The notes under the pieces are model-generated. The model worked only from the letters and a program-made list of their open reading frames with translations. It searched no databases and was not told the origin of the DNA. DNA of 64,000 nucleotides. It comes from Streptomyces viridiviolaceus (lineage in GTDB: Bacteria; Actinomycetota; Actinomycetes; Streptomycetales; Streptomycetaceae). The stretch spans positions 1-64,000 of the forward strand of contig NZ_BMWA01000031.1 of assembly GCF_014650995.1 (NCBI RefSeq), read 5' to 3'. The translations under genes were made by a program, and so were the position numbers. Every line of letters begins with the position of its first letter. Positions within the stretch are counted from its first letter, which is position 1. Shown one piece after another: positions 16,733-25,434 of the stretch.

Positions 16733-18133
16733 TCACCCACCTCCCGACGGCGTGCCGGACGGAGCCGGCGGTGTGGGCCGCGGCATGGGGACGGGTGTGA
16801 GGGCACCCTGCCCGGAGAGGACCGGTCCGGTGGCGAGCAGATCGAGCACCTCCGGCGGCGCGACCCGGACCTGGGAGTCCGCGTAGCCGAGTGCGGACAG
16901 AGCGGAATCGTCCCCCAGGGGGTACTTCACACCCAGCTCGGTCACGAGGAAGAGCCGGCGGCTCTCACCTTGACGGGGCAGTGGCAGGGGCTGCAGGAGC
17001 AGCCCGGCGCCCACCGGGAGCGAGACCCGCCCGACGGCCGCCGTGGGCTTCGCCTGCAGGGAGACGGTGGTGTGCGTCTTGGTCCCGGTCACCGACTGGC
17101 GCAGACACACCGTCCGGCGGTCGAGCTGCGCCACGGGGCCGGAGAGGAAGTCGGGCAGACGATGCAGCAGCGAGCGGTCCTCGGAACCCGGGGCCGCGGC
17201 GATGTCGGCCTGACTGACGTGCCGTGGCGCGAGACCCTTGGCATCGGTCGCCATCAGGGCGTACTCCGTGTGGTTCAGCGGCGCCAGTCCGTCCGTCCGC
17301 AGGACGTAGTACTGGGCCGTCGCGGCACCGTCGGCGGCGGTGGTGAACACCTGGCCGACCTTGCTCTCGCGGCCCGCGATACGAGGCCCGGGCTCACCGC
17401 GGTCGGGCACCGACGCGGCGGCGACGGTCGGGCCGTCGGGCAGCGCGGTCAGCCAGGACTGCGGGGCCTGGACCGGTTCCTGGCCGTCCAGCTCCAGGGT
17501 GACCAGGGCGGAGCGACCGCCGAGTCGGTACCGGGTGCCGTTCCACAGCACGTAGTCCGTCCCGGCCTCGTCACGCAGCAGGATGCGCCGGTCGGTGGCA
17601 GCGGCCCCGCTCGGCTGCTTGCCGTCAGGGGCGAAGTCGATCGTCTCCCCGGTGCCCCGTCCGGGAGCCAGGCACCGGGCCCAGGGACCGGTCAAGAGCG
17701 CCGAAGCCCTGGGCACCGAGTCGGGGCCGCCCGCTATGCCGATCTCGGCACCGCGCCGCACTCCGGAGAGGGAGTTGCGCGACACGCTGCGTACGCCGGT
17801 GTCGCCGCCCGCCGCGGAAGCGCCGAGCAGCGCCGAGGCGTAGTTGGCGACCGGGTGCAGCACGCCGTTCAGGTAGAGGAAGCGGCTGCCGGTGTCCTTC
17901 TCGACCACGATGGTGCCCTGTTTGGCCCAGGAGGTGTTCCCACCGGGCTTGATCAGGCCGTACACGGCGAAGCCGGCACAGACCAGCAGGGCGAGCACGA
18001 CTCCGATGACCGCGCCCACGACACTGCGCCGGGCCGGTGGGTCGCCCGGGGCCGGCTCACCGGTCACCAGGGCGGCGGCCAGGCGTCCGGTGGCGAACTG
18101 GTACGCGTGTACGTGATCACGACGGCTTTGCAC
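16733..18133 (-). CDS. eccB: Type VII secretion protein EccB
   Basis: 466 residues. The N-terminus MQSRRDHVHAYQFATGRLAAALV is the family hallmark (SRR..hsYqF...R...AL). A single membrane helix at about 37-60 follows, then a large extracytoplasmic domain with the paired Cys expected for EccB (ARCLAPG and RTVCLRQ), YLNGVLHPVANYASALL near 87-103 and LFLVTELGVKYPLGDDSALSALGY near the C-terminus. The Pro-rich tail is typical. EccB anchors the ESX membrane complex on its outer face. The start is fixed by the family N-terminus. It lies 10 nt downstream of eccD. Confidence 0.95.
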   Translation of the reverse strand: MQSRRDHVHAYQFATGRLAAALVTGEPAPGDPPARRSVVGAVIGVVLALLVCAGFAVYGLIKPGGNTSWAKQGTIVVEKDTGSRFLYLNGVLHPVANYASALLGASAAGGDTGVRSVSRNSLSGVRRGAEIGIAGGPDSVPRASALLTGPWARCLAPGRGTGETIDFAPDGKQPSGAAATDRRILLRDEAGTDYVLWNGTRYRLGGRSALVTLELDGQEPVQAPQSWLTALPDGPTVAAASVPDRGEPGPRIAGRESKVGQVFTTAADGAATAQYYVLRTDGLAPLNHTEYALMATDAKGLAPRHVSQADIAAAPGSEDRSLLHRLPDFLSGPVAQLDRRTVCLRQSVTGTKTHTTVSLQAKPTAAVGRVSLPVGAGLLLQPLPLPRQGESRRLFLVTELGVKYPLGDDSALSALGYADSQVRVAPPEVLDLLATGPVLSGQGALTPVPMPRPTPPAPSGTPSGGG

Positions 18134-18143
18134 GAGTCGCCCC

Positions 18144-19544
18144 TCAGCCGGCCAGGGACCGGAAGAACCAGTAGACGTCCATGAACTGCAGCAGCAGTGG
18201 CACGAGGGCTATCGCCGTGGTCATCTCCATGATGTCGGCCACGTGTCCCCAGATGGGGAGCAGCCGCAGCGTGGGCAGCCGACGGGCGCCGAGCAGGAGC
18301 AGTCCGGCCGCGGCCAGGAGGATGACGAGGAGGAAGGTGCGCGCGACCGCTCCGCCGTGGACCAGGAGCCAGACCACCGCGAGGGTCAGTCCCAGCGTGC
18401 CGGCCAGCGCGAGCGACACGCGTTGCCATGTCTCGGTCATGCCGCGGGAGCGCAGGGTCACGGCGGAGGCCAGGGCGAGGGCCAGGAACCAGTCGAACCA
18501 TCCGGAGCGGCGCGTCAGCAGCACCAGGTCCAGGGCGTAGTACAGGGCAGCGGCCACCGTGAACACGGTGAGGTAGGTGTCGGCCGCGGCCACACGGCGT
18601 TCCACGTCCGGCTGGGCGCCGGGTTCGAGATCCTCCTGGAGTTCGTCCGCGTTGCGCGGCAGCTGGGGCACGCGCAGGCCGGCCATCCGCAGCGCCAGGC
18701 GAGGCGCGATGGCGCTGAGGACGAACATCGTCACCGCGAGCACCGTCAGGGTGACGGTCGCGTCCCAGTCGAAGCTCAGCGCCAGGAAGGACCCGAGTTC
18801 CGCCGCGAGTGCGAGGACGAGCAGCACACCGAACACCCGAGGGGGCATGTTGCCGGCGATCAGCAACAGGGCGGCGGCGCCGACCGCACAGGCGGCTGCG
18901 AGGAGCACGTCGTGCCGGTCGGGACCGGACAGTGCGGTGACGCCCCGGTAGGCGGTCAGTCCGGCCAGCGCCGCGTACGTCCACCCGGCGACGCCGCACA
19001 CGAGAACGGCGGCGCGGTCGCCGGCGCCGGAGCGCGCCACGGCGACGGACCCGGCCAGCATGGCCAGTGCGGCCGTGCCGAGCTGGACCGTGAGCAGTGT
19101 GCCCTCGACGAAGACGAGGACGACGACGGCCGCCGTCAGGAGCGGCAAGCAGCTCAGCCCGACGAAGAGCCGCCGCGTGAGCTCGGTCCGCCATCGGTCG
19201 GTGCGCGAGCCGATGACGGTGGAGACGCCGTCGGCGAGGTCGTCGAAGACCATGGGCGGGAGGATGTCGTCGGCCGGACGCAGGTACAGCACGTCACCGT
19301 CCCGGAGTCCGAGGGTCTCCGGCGTGCCCTCGGGATCGAGCGGCTCCTCCCCGAGGCGTTGCAGCACGTAGCCGCCGGCGTCCGCTTCCCCGGCCCGGCC
19401 GACGCGTTCGGCCAGTACCGGCAGCAGGGAGCCCATCGTCACGGCGGGGGGCAGTCCCAGGTCGGCGCTCGTGTCGTCGCCGATCACGGTGACCCGGCAG
19501 ATCGCCGAGCCGTCGAGTTCCGACCTGATGCTGGAGGTGGTCAT
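18144..19544 (-). CDS. eccD: Type VII secretion integral membrane protein EccD
   Basis: 466 residues. Residues 1-95 are a ubiquitin/YukD-like cytosolic domain (SAICRVTVIGDDTSADLGLPP...GDVLYLRPA) and the rest comprises about 11 hydrophobic helices, as in EccD channels. A charged loop (NADELQEDLEPGAQPDVERR) divides the helices. AGGAG sits 5 nt upstream of ATG 19544; the frame continues upstream but has no family similarity. EccD forms the dimeric membrane ring of the ESX inner-membrane complex. It lies between eccC (67 nt upstream) and eccB. Confidence 0.93.
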   Translation of the reverse strand: MTTSSIRSELDGSAICRVTVIGDDTSADLGLPPAVTMGSLLPVLAERVGRAGEADAGGYVLQRLGEEPLDPEGTPETLGLRDGDVLYLRPADDILPPMVFDDLADGVSTVIGSRTDRWRTELTRRLFVGLSCLPLLTAAVVVLVFVEGTLLTVQLGTAALAMLAGSVAVARSGAGDRAAVLVCGVAGWTYAALAGLTAYRGVTALSGPDRHDVLLAAACAVGAAALLLIAGNMPPRVFGVLLVLALAAELGSFLALSFDWDATVTLTVLAVTMFVLSAIAPRLALRMAGLRVPQLPRNADELQEDLEPGAQPDVERRVAAADTYLTVFTVAAALYYALDLVLLTRRSGWFDWFLALALASAVTLRSRGMTETWQRVSLALAGTLGLTLAVVWLLVHGGAVARTFLLVILLAAAGLLLLGARRLPTLRLLPIWGHVADIMEMTTAIALVPLLLQFMDVYWFFRSLAG

Positions 19545-19611
19545 GGCGCTCCTGTGCGAGCCGGCCGACAGGAAGGGGACGACTGGCGCTGTCGGCCGGG
19601 CGTCAGAGTGG

Positions 19612-22600
19612 TCATTCCGCACCCACCAGTCCGGTCTGGATCAGGCTGATGCCGCGTCTGGTCACCAACTGCGCGCGGCCCGGGACCAGGGTGCGGGGCC
19701 GCGCCTCGCCGATGAACTTGCCCTCCTCCTTGGGATAGGAGAGCAGCAGCGCGGGGTTGCCCAGTTCCCAGAGCCTGCGCAGCAGCGGGTCCATCATGGC
19801 GCGCATCGCTCCCGAACTGGTACGGGAGACCACCATGTGCATGCCGATGGCGCCGCCCTGCGCGAGCAGTGGCAGCAGGGGGGCGGTCGGGCTGTCCATC
19901 AGGCTGCCGACGAAGTAGTCGTAGTCGTCGATGAGGATGAACAGCCGGGGGCCTTCCCACCAGTCGCGGTTGGCGAGCTGCTCGGGAGACACGTCGACGC
20001 CGGGCACGCGCTTTCCCACGGAGACCACGGTGCTGCCGGCCAGCTCCTTGAGTCCCTGCGCGTCGACGGCGTACCCCACGCGGTACTCCTCGGGCACGGC
20101 GTTGAGCAGTTCCCGGTTCGGGTCGCCGAGGAGGATGCGTGCCTCTTCGGGCCGGAACCGGGTGGTGATCGCCCGGGCCATCAGACGCAGCAGGTTGGAC
20201 TTCCCGGTCTCGCCGTCCCCGAACACGATCAGGTTGGGTGTGGCCTGGAAGTCGTGCCAGACGGGCTGCAGGCGCTGTTCGTCCCAGCCGAGACAGACGC
20301 GGAGATCGCCCTCGGGGTCCGGCAGCCGCTCCACGGGCAGGCGGCTGGGCAGCAGCCGGACGCCCGGAGCGGTGCGGCCGGTCCAGAAGGTGCCGATCTC
20401 CGCCGCGGCGAGCTTGGTGGCGGCGGTGAGGTCGGTGGTGCTGGACGAGCTGTCCAGTCGGGGCAGGGCCGAGAGGAAGTGGTAGCCGGAGCTGGTCAGT
20501 CCGCGTCCGGGTTGCTGGGGCACGCCGGCGGCACGCCGGGTGTCCACCTCCGACTCCATGGGGTCACCGAGCTTCAGTTCGAGTTTGGTGCCCAGCAGGT
20601 CGCGCAGCTTGGGACGGATCTCCGACCAGCGCACCGCGGAGACGATGACGTGGATGCCGAAGGACAGGCCGCGAGCGGCGAGTCCGGTGATGCGGTCCTC
20701 CAGTTCGTCGTAGTCCTGGCGCATCGTGCCCCAGTTGTCGACGACCAGGAAGACGTCGCCGTAGGGATCGTCGTGCGCGCCGGTGCGGCGCATCTGGCGG
20801 TAGGCCGCCATGGACTCCACGCCCAGTTCGGTGAAGGCCTGCTCCCGGCGTTCGAGGATCTGGGTCAGCTCCTCGACGGTGCGCGTCACCTTGTCGCGCT
20901 CCAGCCGGGTGGCCACCGACCCCACGTGCGGCAGTCCGGCGATGGAAACCAGGCCGCCGCCGCCGAGATCCAGGCAGTAGAACTGCAGTTCCTGCGGGGT
21001 GTGGGTCAGCGCGAGCGACATCATCAGCGTGCGCAGGAGCGCCGACTTGCCGGTCTGCGGTCCGCCGGTGACGCCGACATGTCCGCCGGCGCCCGACAGG
21101 TCCGCGATCAGCAGCTCACGGACCTGCTCGTGGGGCCGGTCCACCATGCCGATCGGCACCCGCAGGCTGCCGAGCAGCGAGGTTTCGGCGGCGGTCATGC
21201 CGCGCACCGGATCGGGCACGATGCCGGGCAGGAGCTGGTCGAGGCTGGAGGATTCCTCCAGCGGTGGCAGCCAGACCTGCCGGGCCGGTGGCCCCGCGTC
21301 GGTCAGCCGGTCGACGAGGACCTCCAGCAGGGTCTCGTCGCTCTCGGCAGACCGGACCGGCGCCGGATCGGGCTCCTCCACTGCCGGGGCGGCGGCGCCC
21401 TCGGCGGGCTCGGTCACCGCGGGGCGCTGGTCCAGGCCGAACGGGACGACCTCCAGGCTGGCCGTTTCCTCCGGCTGCGGGCCCTGGTCGAGCGCGGGAC
21501 TCTCCGGGCAGGGGCCGGAGACGTAGGCCGCCTTGAAGCGGACCAGGTTGGTCGTGTCGATGCGGAGGTAGCCGTTGCCGGGCACGGGCGGCAGTTCGTA
21601 GGCCCCTGCGGCGCCGATCACACTGCGCGACTCCATCGAGGAGAAGGTGCGCAGGGCGATGCGGTACGACAGGTGTCCCTCCACGCTGTGGATGCGCCCC
21701 TCGTCCAGCCGCTGCGAGGCGAGCAGCAGGTGCACGCCGAGGCTCCGTCCCACGCGTCCGATTGTGACGAAGAGGTCCACGAACTCCGGCTTGCCGGCGA
21801 GGAGTTCGGAGAACTCGTCGACGATGACGAGCAGGGAGGGCAGCGGCGCCAGCTGTGCGCCGGCGAGCCTCGCCTTCTCGTACTCGTAGAGCGACGAGTA
21901 ACCACTCTCCCTCAGCAGTTCCTGGCGCCGGATGAGCTCGCCGTCGATGGAGTCCTGCATGCGGTCGACCAGCGGCAGCTCGTCCGCCAGGTTGGTGATG
22001 ACCGCGGAGGTGTGCGGCAGTCGGTCCATGTGGAGGAAGGTCGCGCCGCCCTTGAAGTCGACCAGGACGAAGTTGAGCACCTCGGAGGAGTGGGTGGCGG
22101 CGAGTCCGATCACCAGGGTGCGCAGCAGTTCGCTCTTGCCGGAACCGGTGGCTCCGATCATCATGCCGTGCGGCCCCATACCGGCCTGCGCGGACTCCTT
22201 GAGGTCCAGTTCGACGACCTCGCCGTCCTCGGTGACGCCGATCGGCACGCGCAGCCTGGCGCTCTGGTCGATCCGCCGGCGCCACTGCGCCGCCACGTCG
22301 TACGAGCGCGGGTCCCGGATGCCCAGGAGGGTGGTCAGCTCGAAATCGGACTCGAAGGGAGAGTCGGTGAGGTCGATGGTGCCGCTGGTGCGCAGGGGGG
22401 CCAGCCGGCGGGCCAGGTCCTCGGCCGCCACGCGGCTCAGGGTGTCCGCCTCGGCGTCGGCCGAGCCGTCGCCGACCGGGAACGACACGCGGCCGTCCTC
22501 GGTCGTCAGGCGAAGCACGCCGGGACCGCCGTGCATGGCCCCGGTGACGTCGAGCAGCACGACGTTGCGCAGACCGGACCCCAGCAACCGGGAGCCCGAG

Positions 22601-23574
22601 GGGATCGTGGTGCGGTGGGCGACGACCACGACCATCGGCTCGGCGGCGCTGGACGTCGCCTGCGCGTCGTGATCGGGCCGGTCGAGGACATCGGGACCGA
22701 GCAGGTCGGTGAGCTCGTCGTGGTCGGTCGCTATCAGGCGCAGCGGCCCTGCCTGGTCCCGCTCACGTGGGTGGGCGTTGTGCGGCAGCCACTTCACCCA
22801 CTCCCACTCGGCCCTGCCGGTCTCGTCGGTGAACACCGCTATCCGCAGCTCGTCGGGCGAGTGCAGGGTGGCCATCTGGCCCAGCATCGCGCGCACCAGC
22901 CCCAGTGCCTGCCGGGCGTCTCCGGCGAACTCCACGCTGGTGAAGCTGCGCAGGGCCACCGGGATCGGCATGCCTGGCACCGTCTGGAAGGCCGCGGTGA
23001 ACCGGCGCAGCGAGATGGCGGCGAGCGGGTCGAGGTCCTCGACGGGTTTGGTCTCCGGTGGGACCAGTTCCAGTGCGGCCCGGCGGGAGCCGAGCCCGAT
23101 GCGCACCTTGGCGAAGTCATCGTGCGCCGAGCGCCGCTCCCAGACCCGGGGTGAACGCACGATCGACCAGAGCCGCTCCGGGGGCGGGTTGTCCCACAGT
23201 GCCGCCGCCATCTGGGCGGAAGCCGCCTGGCGGGCCTGGGTGCGGAGCTGGGCCAGGTAGCGCAGGTAGTCGCGGCGCTCGGCGCGCATGCGGCGCTTGC
23301 GGTCGAGTCCGGCCCGTCCGATCTGGCCGAGGCTCATGGACATCATGCCGATGCCCATCATTCCCGACATCAGGTACATCGAGGTCGAGCTGCCGATGGT
23401 GAACATCAGCGCCATCGCTCCGAACCCGATGCCCATCGGCAGCACGACCATGACGGATCCGAGGTCGGCAGCGGCCGGTTCACCGAGGATGGGCGGTTCG
23501 GCCAGCTCGATCCGCCCCTCGGGCACCTCGGGTCCTGACACACGCGGCGGGCGTTTCACAACCACGGTGTTCAT
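19612..23574 (-). CDS. eccC: Type VII secretion ATPase EccC (three FtsK/SpoIIIE-type domains)
   Basis: 1320 residues, the normal length for a fused EccCa/Cb. N-terminus MNTVVVKRPPRVSGPEVPEG is typical, followed by two membrane helices near 40-85. The three ATPase domains have Walker A at about 475 (GATGSGKSELLRT), 841 (GGPQTGKSALLRT) and 1123 (GDGETGKSNLLR). Walker B is DE in domain 1 (LLVIVDEFSELL) but DN and DD in domains 2 and 3, consistent with family knowledge that domain 1 drives export and the others bind substrate. GGAG 10 nt upstream favours ATG 23574 over ATG 23583. Signal-bearing Esx substrates would dock on the last domain. Confidence 0.95.
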   Translation of the reverse strand: MNTVVVKRPPRVSGPEVPEGRIELAEPPILGEPAAADLGSVMVVLPMGIGFGAMALMFTIGSSTSMYLMSGMMGIGMMSMSLGQIGRAGLDRKRRMRAERRDYLRYLAQLRTQARQAASAQMAAALWDNPPPERLWSIVRSPRVWERRSAHDDFAKVRIGLGSRRAALELVPPETKPVEDLDPLAAISLRRFTAAFQTVPGMPIPVALRSFTSVEFAGDARQALGLVRAMLGQMATLHSPDELRIAVFTDETGRAEWEWVKWLPHNAHPRERDQAGPLRLIATDHDELTDLLGPDVLDRPDHDAQATSSAAEPMVVVVAHRTTIPSGSRLLGSGLRNVVLLDVTGAMHGGPGVLRLTTEDGRVSFPVGDGSADAEADTLSRVAAEDLARRLAPLRTSGTIDLTDSPFESDFELTTLLGIRDPRSYDVAAQWRRRIDQSARLRVPIGVTEDGEVVELDLKESAQAGMGPHGMMIGATGSGKSELLRTLVIGLAATHSSEVLNFVLVDFKGGATFLHMDRLPHTSAVITNLADELPLVDRMQDSIDGELIRRQELLRESGYSSLYEYEKARLAGAQLAPLPSLLVIVDEFSELLAGKPEFVDLFVTIGRVGRSLGVHLLLASQRLDEGRIHSVEGHLSYRIALRTFSSMESRSVIGAAGAYELPPVPGNGYLRIDTTNLVRFKAAYVSGPCPESPALDQGPQPEETASLEVVPFGLDQRPAVTEPAEGAAAPAVEEPDPAPVRSAESDETLLEVLVDRLTDAGPPARQVWLPPLEESSSLDQLLPGIVPDPVRGMTAAETSLLGSLRVPIGMVDRPHEQVRELLIADLSGAGGHVGVTGGPQTGKSALLRTLMMSLALTHTPQELQFYCLDLGGGGLVSIAGLPHVGSVATRLERDKVTRTVEELTQILERREQAFTELGVESMAAYRQMRRTGAHDDPYGDVFLVVDNWGTMRQDYDELEDRITGLAARGLSFGIHVIVSAVRWSEIRPKLRDLLGTKLELKLGDPMESEVDTRRAAGVPQQPGRGLTSSGYHFLSALPRLDSSSSTTDLTAATKLAAAEIGTFWTGRTAPGVRLLPSRLPVERLPDPEGDLRVCLGWDEQRLQPVWHDFQATPNLIVFGDGETGKSNLLRLMARAITTRFRPEEARILLGDPNRELLNAVPEEYRVGYAVDAQGLKELAGSTVVSVGKRVPGVDVSPEQLANRDWWEGPRLFILIDDYDYFVGSLMDSPTAPLLPLLAQGGAIGMHMVVSRTSSGAMRAMMDPLLRRLWELGNPALLLSYPKEEGKFIGEARPRTLVPGRAQLVTRRGISLIQTGLVGAE

Positions 23575-23707
23575 CGAGTGCATCTCCAGCCGGCAACGAG
23601 CCCTTTGACAAGGGTGAACATAGGAAGGCGACCGTGGTCGTGGCCAGGCGAGGGGAGCGGGGCTGCCTGGACGCACACCGCGACTGCCCGAAGTCCCGAT
23701 TCCGTGG

Positions 23708-24559
23708 TCAGAGGGACCACAGCACCTCGTCGCCGTAACGGATCGCCGCCTTCCCGTCGGAGCGCAGGACCAGGTGCGCCCCGTCGTGTCCGTCGGTGCG
23801 CGAGGACCACAGGGGACGCATGTCCCGCGTGTAGACGACCAGATTGCCGTCGGCCTGGAAGACGGCTCTGGCGCCCTCACCGGCCGTGCCTGTCCACCAC
23901 AGGGGACGGTGGCTGCCGTCGTAGAGCACCAGGTTGCCGTCGGGCAGGAGGGCCAGTTCGGCGCGGCCGGTGGACCAGCTCTGGCCCCGTTCCAGCACAC
24001 TCGTGCCGTTGACGACCGTCTCGGTGGGGCGCGGTGCCGCGGCCGGCCGGGGTGCGGGGGAAGCGGGTTCGGGGGTCGTCCGGCGGGTGGGTGTCGCGGA
24101 AGGCGTGGTGACGGTGTCGGCGGCGTGGTGTGACGGGGCGGGGCTCGGGGAGCCGGTCCGCCGGGGAGGCGCGGCGGGCGAGGACTGCACCGTGGTGCTC
24201 GGCGAGGGCTGAGCGTACGGCGTCTCCTTGCTGTCCGCGGAGTGCGCGGCCCGTGGCTCGCGTCCGGGCCCGGAGTCGTGCAGCAGGACGACCGGCACCA
24301 CCAGCAGCAGGCAGCTGAGGCCGACGGCTGCGGCCAGGACGGGTCTCACTGGTCCGGTACGGCCGGAGGGCTCTTTCTGGAGGGACTCCTCGTCCTCGCC
24401 GTCCGTGGCCGGTGCGGAATCACGGGCCGGTGCCGCGCCCGGCTCACCGGCGGTGTCGAGCGGTGCCGACTGCCAGGGGACGTCGCCCTCCCACACGGTT
24501 CCGGTCCCCGGTTCCCGGGTGTCGCCGGGACGCACGGCGTCAGGGTCCTGTCGCGTCAC
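23708..24559 (-). CDS. Single-span membrane protein with extracellular B-lectin (mannose-binding) domain
   Basis: 283 residues. The N-terminal 70 are hydrophilic and cytosolic. A membrane helix lies at about 73-93 (VLAAAVGLSCLLLVVPVVLL), then a Pro/Ser/Thr-rich linker, then a bulb-type lectin domain from about 175. Lectin repeats are visible as LLPDGNLVLYDG, FQADGNLVVYTRD and LRSDGKAAIRYGD. The second fits the mannose-binding consensus QxDxNxVxY exactly; the first lacks Gln and the third is degenerate. GTG 24559 is preceded by GAGAGGGG. It stands 133 nt ahead of eccC on the same strand and probably heads the T7SS transcript. A cell-wall or glycan-binding accessory of the secretion machine is an inference. 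Confidence 0.8.
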   Translation of the reverse strand: MTRQDPDAVRPGDTREPGTGTVWEGDVPWQSAPLDTAGEPGAAPARDSAPATDGEDEESLQKEPSGRTGPVRPVLAAAVGLSCLLLVVPVVLLHDSGPGREPRAAHSADSKETPYAQPSPSTTVQSSPAAPPRRTGSPSPAPSHHAADTVTTPSATPTRRTTPEPASPAPRPAAAPRPTETVVNGTSVLERGQSWSTGRAELALLPDGNLVLYDGSHRPLWWTGTAGEGARAVFQADGNLVVYTRDMRPLWSSRTDGHDGAHLVLRSDGKAAIRYGDEVLWSL

Positions 24560-24633
24560 GTGCACCCCTCTCCCGGTCTCGGCACACGGACCCGGTTCGC
24601 CTGCCTCGCCGAACCGGCACTCGGACGTGCGGA

Positions 24634-24660
24634 AGCGTAGGAGCGTCCGCGCCCGTGCAA
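24634..24660 (-). promoter_or_regulatory. Candidate promoter for the lectin-eccC operon
   Basis: On the minus strand TTGCAC (24660-24655) is followed after 15 nt by TACGCT (24639-24634), about 75 nt before the GTG of the lectin gene. The spacer is shorter than the ideal 17, so this is weak. The 162-nt gap with the regulator gene does need a promoter if the T7SS string is its own unit. Confidence 0.25.
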
Positions 24661-24721
24661 CCACCGCGGGCGCGGACGGTGCCCGGATGGGCGACCGCGC
24701 TGCACGTTCCGCCGCTTCGGG

Positions 24722-25429
24722 TCACAGGATGCCCATGCGGATGGCGTAGGCGACGGCGTGCGTGCGGTTGCGCACCCCGAAGCGCTTGACCACCGTGTGG
24801 ATGACGCTCTTGATCAGACGTTCCGAGTAGCACAGCTCGCCGGCGATCTCGATGACGTCCTTGCCCTCGGCCAGCAGCCGCAGTACCTCCGCCTCCCGGA
24901 GCGCCAGCGGGACGGGGTCCGGGGACTCGCCCGGGCCGGGCGGGCCGGTCGTCAGCGGCGCCGGCTCACCGCGTGCGCTGTCCACCGCGGCGTTCACGAT
25001 GTGGGAGAAGCTGCTGCGCGGACGGACGAGGAAGCCGGTCATGCCGTACGTGACCGCCTGCCGGACCTGTGCTTCGGTGATGCAGTCGGCCACCAGGACG
25101 ATCCGCGCCCGCCCGCCGGTCTCCTTGCTGACGCGGTGCAGCACCGCGAGCGTCCGCGGCGTCGTGTCGCCGGTGATCACCACGGCCACGTCGGCCTCCG
25201 CGGTCCGCTCACGCGGCAGCACCCGCACCCGTCCACCGGACCTCATGAAGGCCGTGGTGCCGTCCAGGACGAGCGGATCGTCGGCCTCGACCACGACGGC
25301 CGGTGCCGGGTCGGCCACGCGAGCGGGACCGGCGGTGTGGTCGGGCACGAGGGCCCCTCCCACCGCCCGGTGGGGTGCGGGGCGGCGTGCGGGGCAGGTA
25401 CGCGCGAGGGACGGAACGGGACTCCTCAT
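24722..25429 (-). CDS. LuxR/NarL-family regulator with atypical receiver-like domain
   Basis: 235 residues. The C-terminal 65 are a LuxR-type HTH: LALREAEVLRLLAEGKDVIE, then ELCYSERLIKSVIHTVVKRF, then GVRNRTHAVAYA. The N-terminal region keeps the receiver pattern, with acidic EADD, strand ADVAVVITGD and ...YGMTGFLVRP. However, the phosphoacceptor Asp position is Ile and the conserved Lys is replaced by Arg, so conventional phosphorylation is unlikely. GGTGAGG precedes ATG 25429. The gene starts 5 nt after the amidotransferase stop, so the two are co-transcribed, and it lies directly upstream of the T7SS genes. Local control of the secretion locus is the natural inference. Confidence 0.85.
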   Translation of the reverse strand: MRSPVPSLARTCPARRPAPHRAVGGALVPDHTAGPARVADPAPAVVVEADDPLVLDGTTAFMRSGGRVRVLPRERTAEADVAVVITGDTTPRTLAVLHRVSKETGGRARIVLVADCITEAQVRQAVTYGMTGFLVRPRSSFSHIVNAAVDSARGEPAPLTTGPPGPGESPDPVPLALREAEVLRLLAEGKDVIEIAGELCYSERLIKSVIHTVVKRFGVRNRTHAVAYAIRMGIL

Positions 25430-25434
25430 GGCCC

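Noticed and set aside
16731-16806. ATG 16806 as start of the 911-residue protein
   Set aside because: It would overlap eccB by over 70 nt with Arg-rich sequence; GGGAGG and the eccB stop fit TTG 16731 far better.
19471-23154. 1227-codon plus-strand frame opposite eccC
   Set aside because: Pure antisense shadow of eccC, with His/Gln/Arg-biased content and no motifs.
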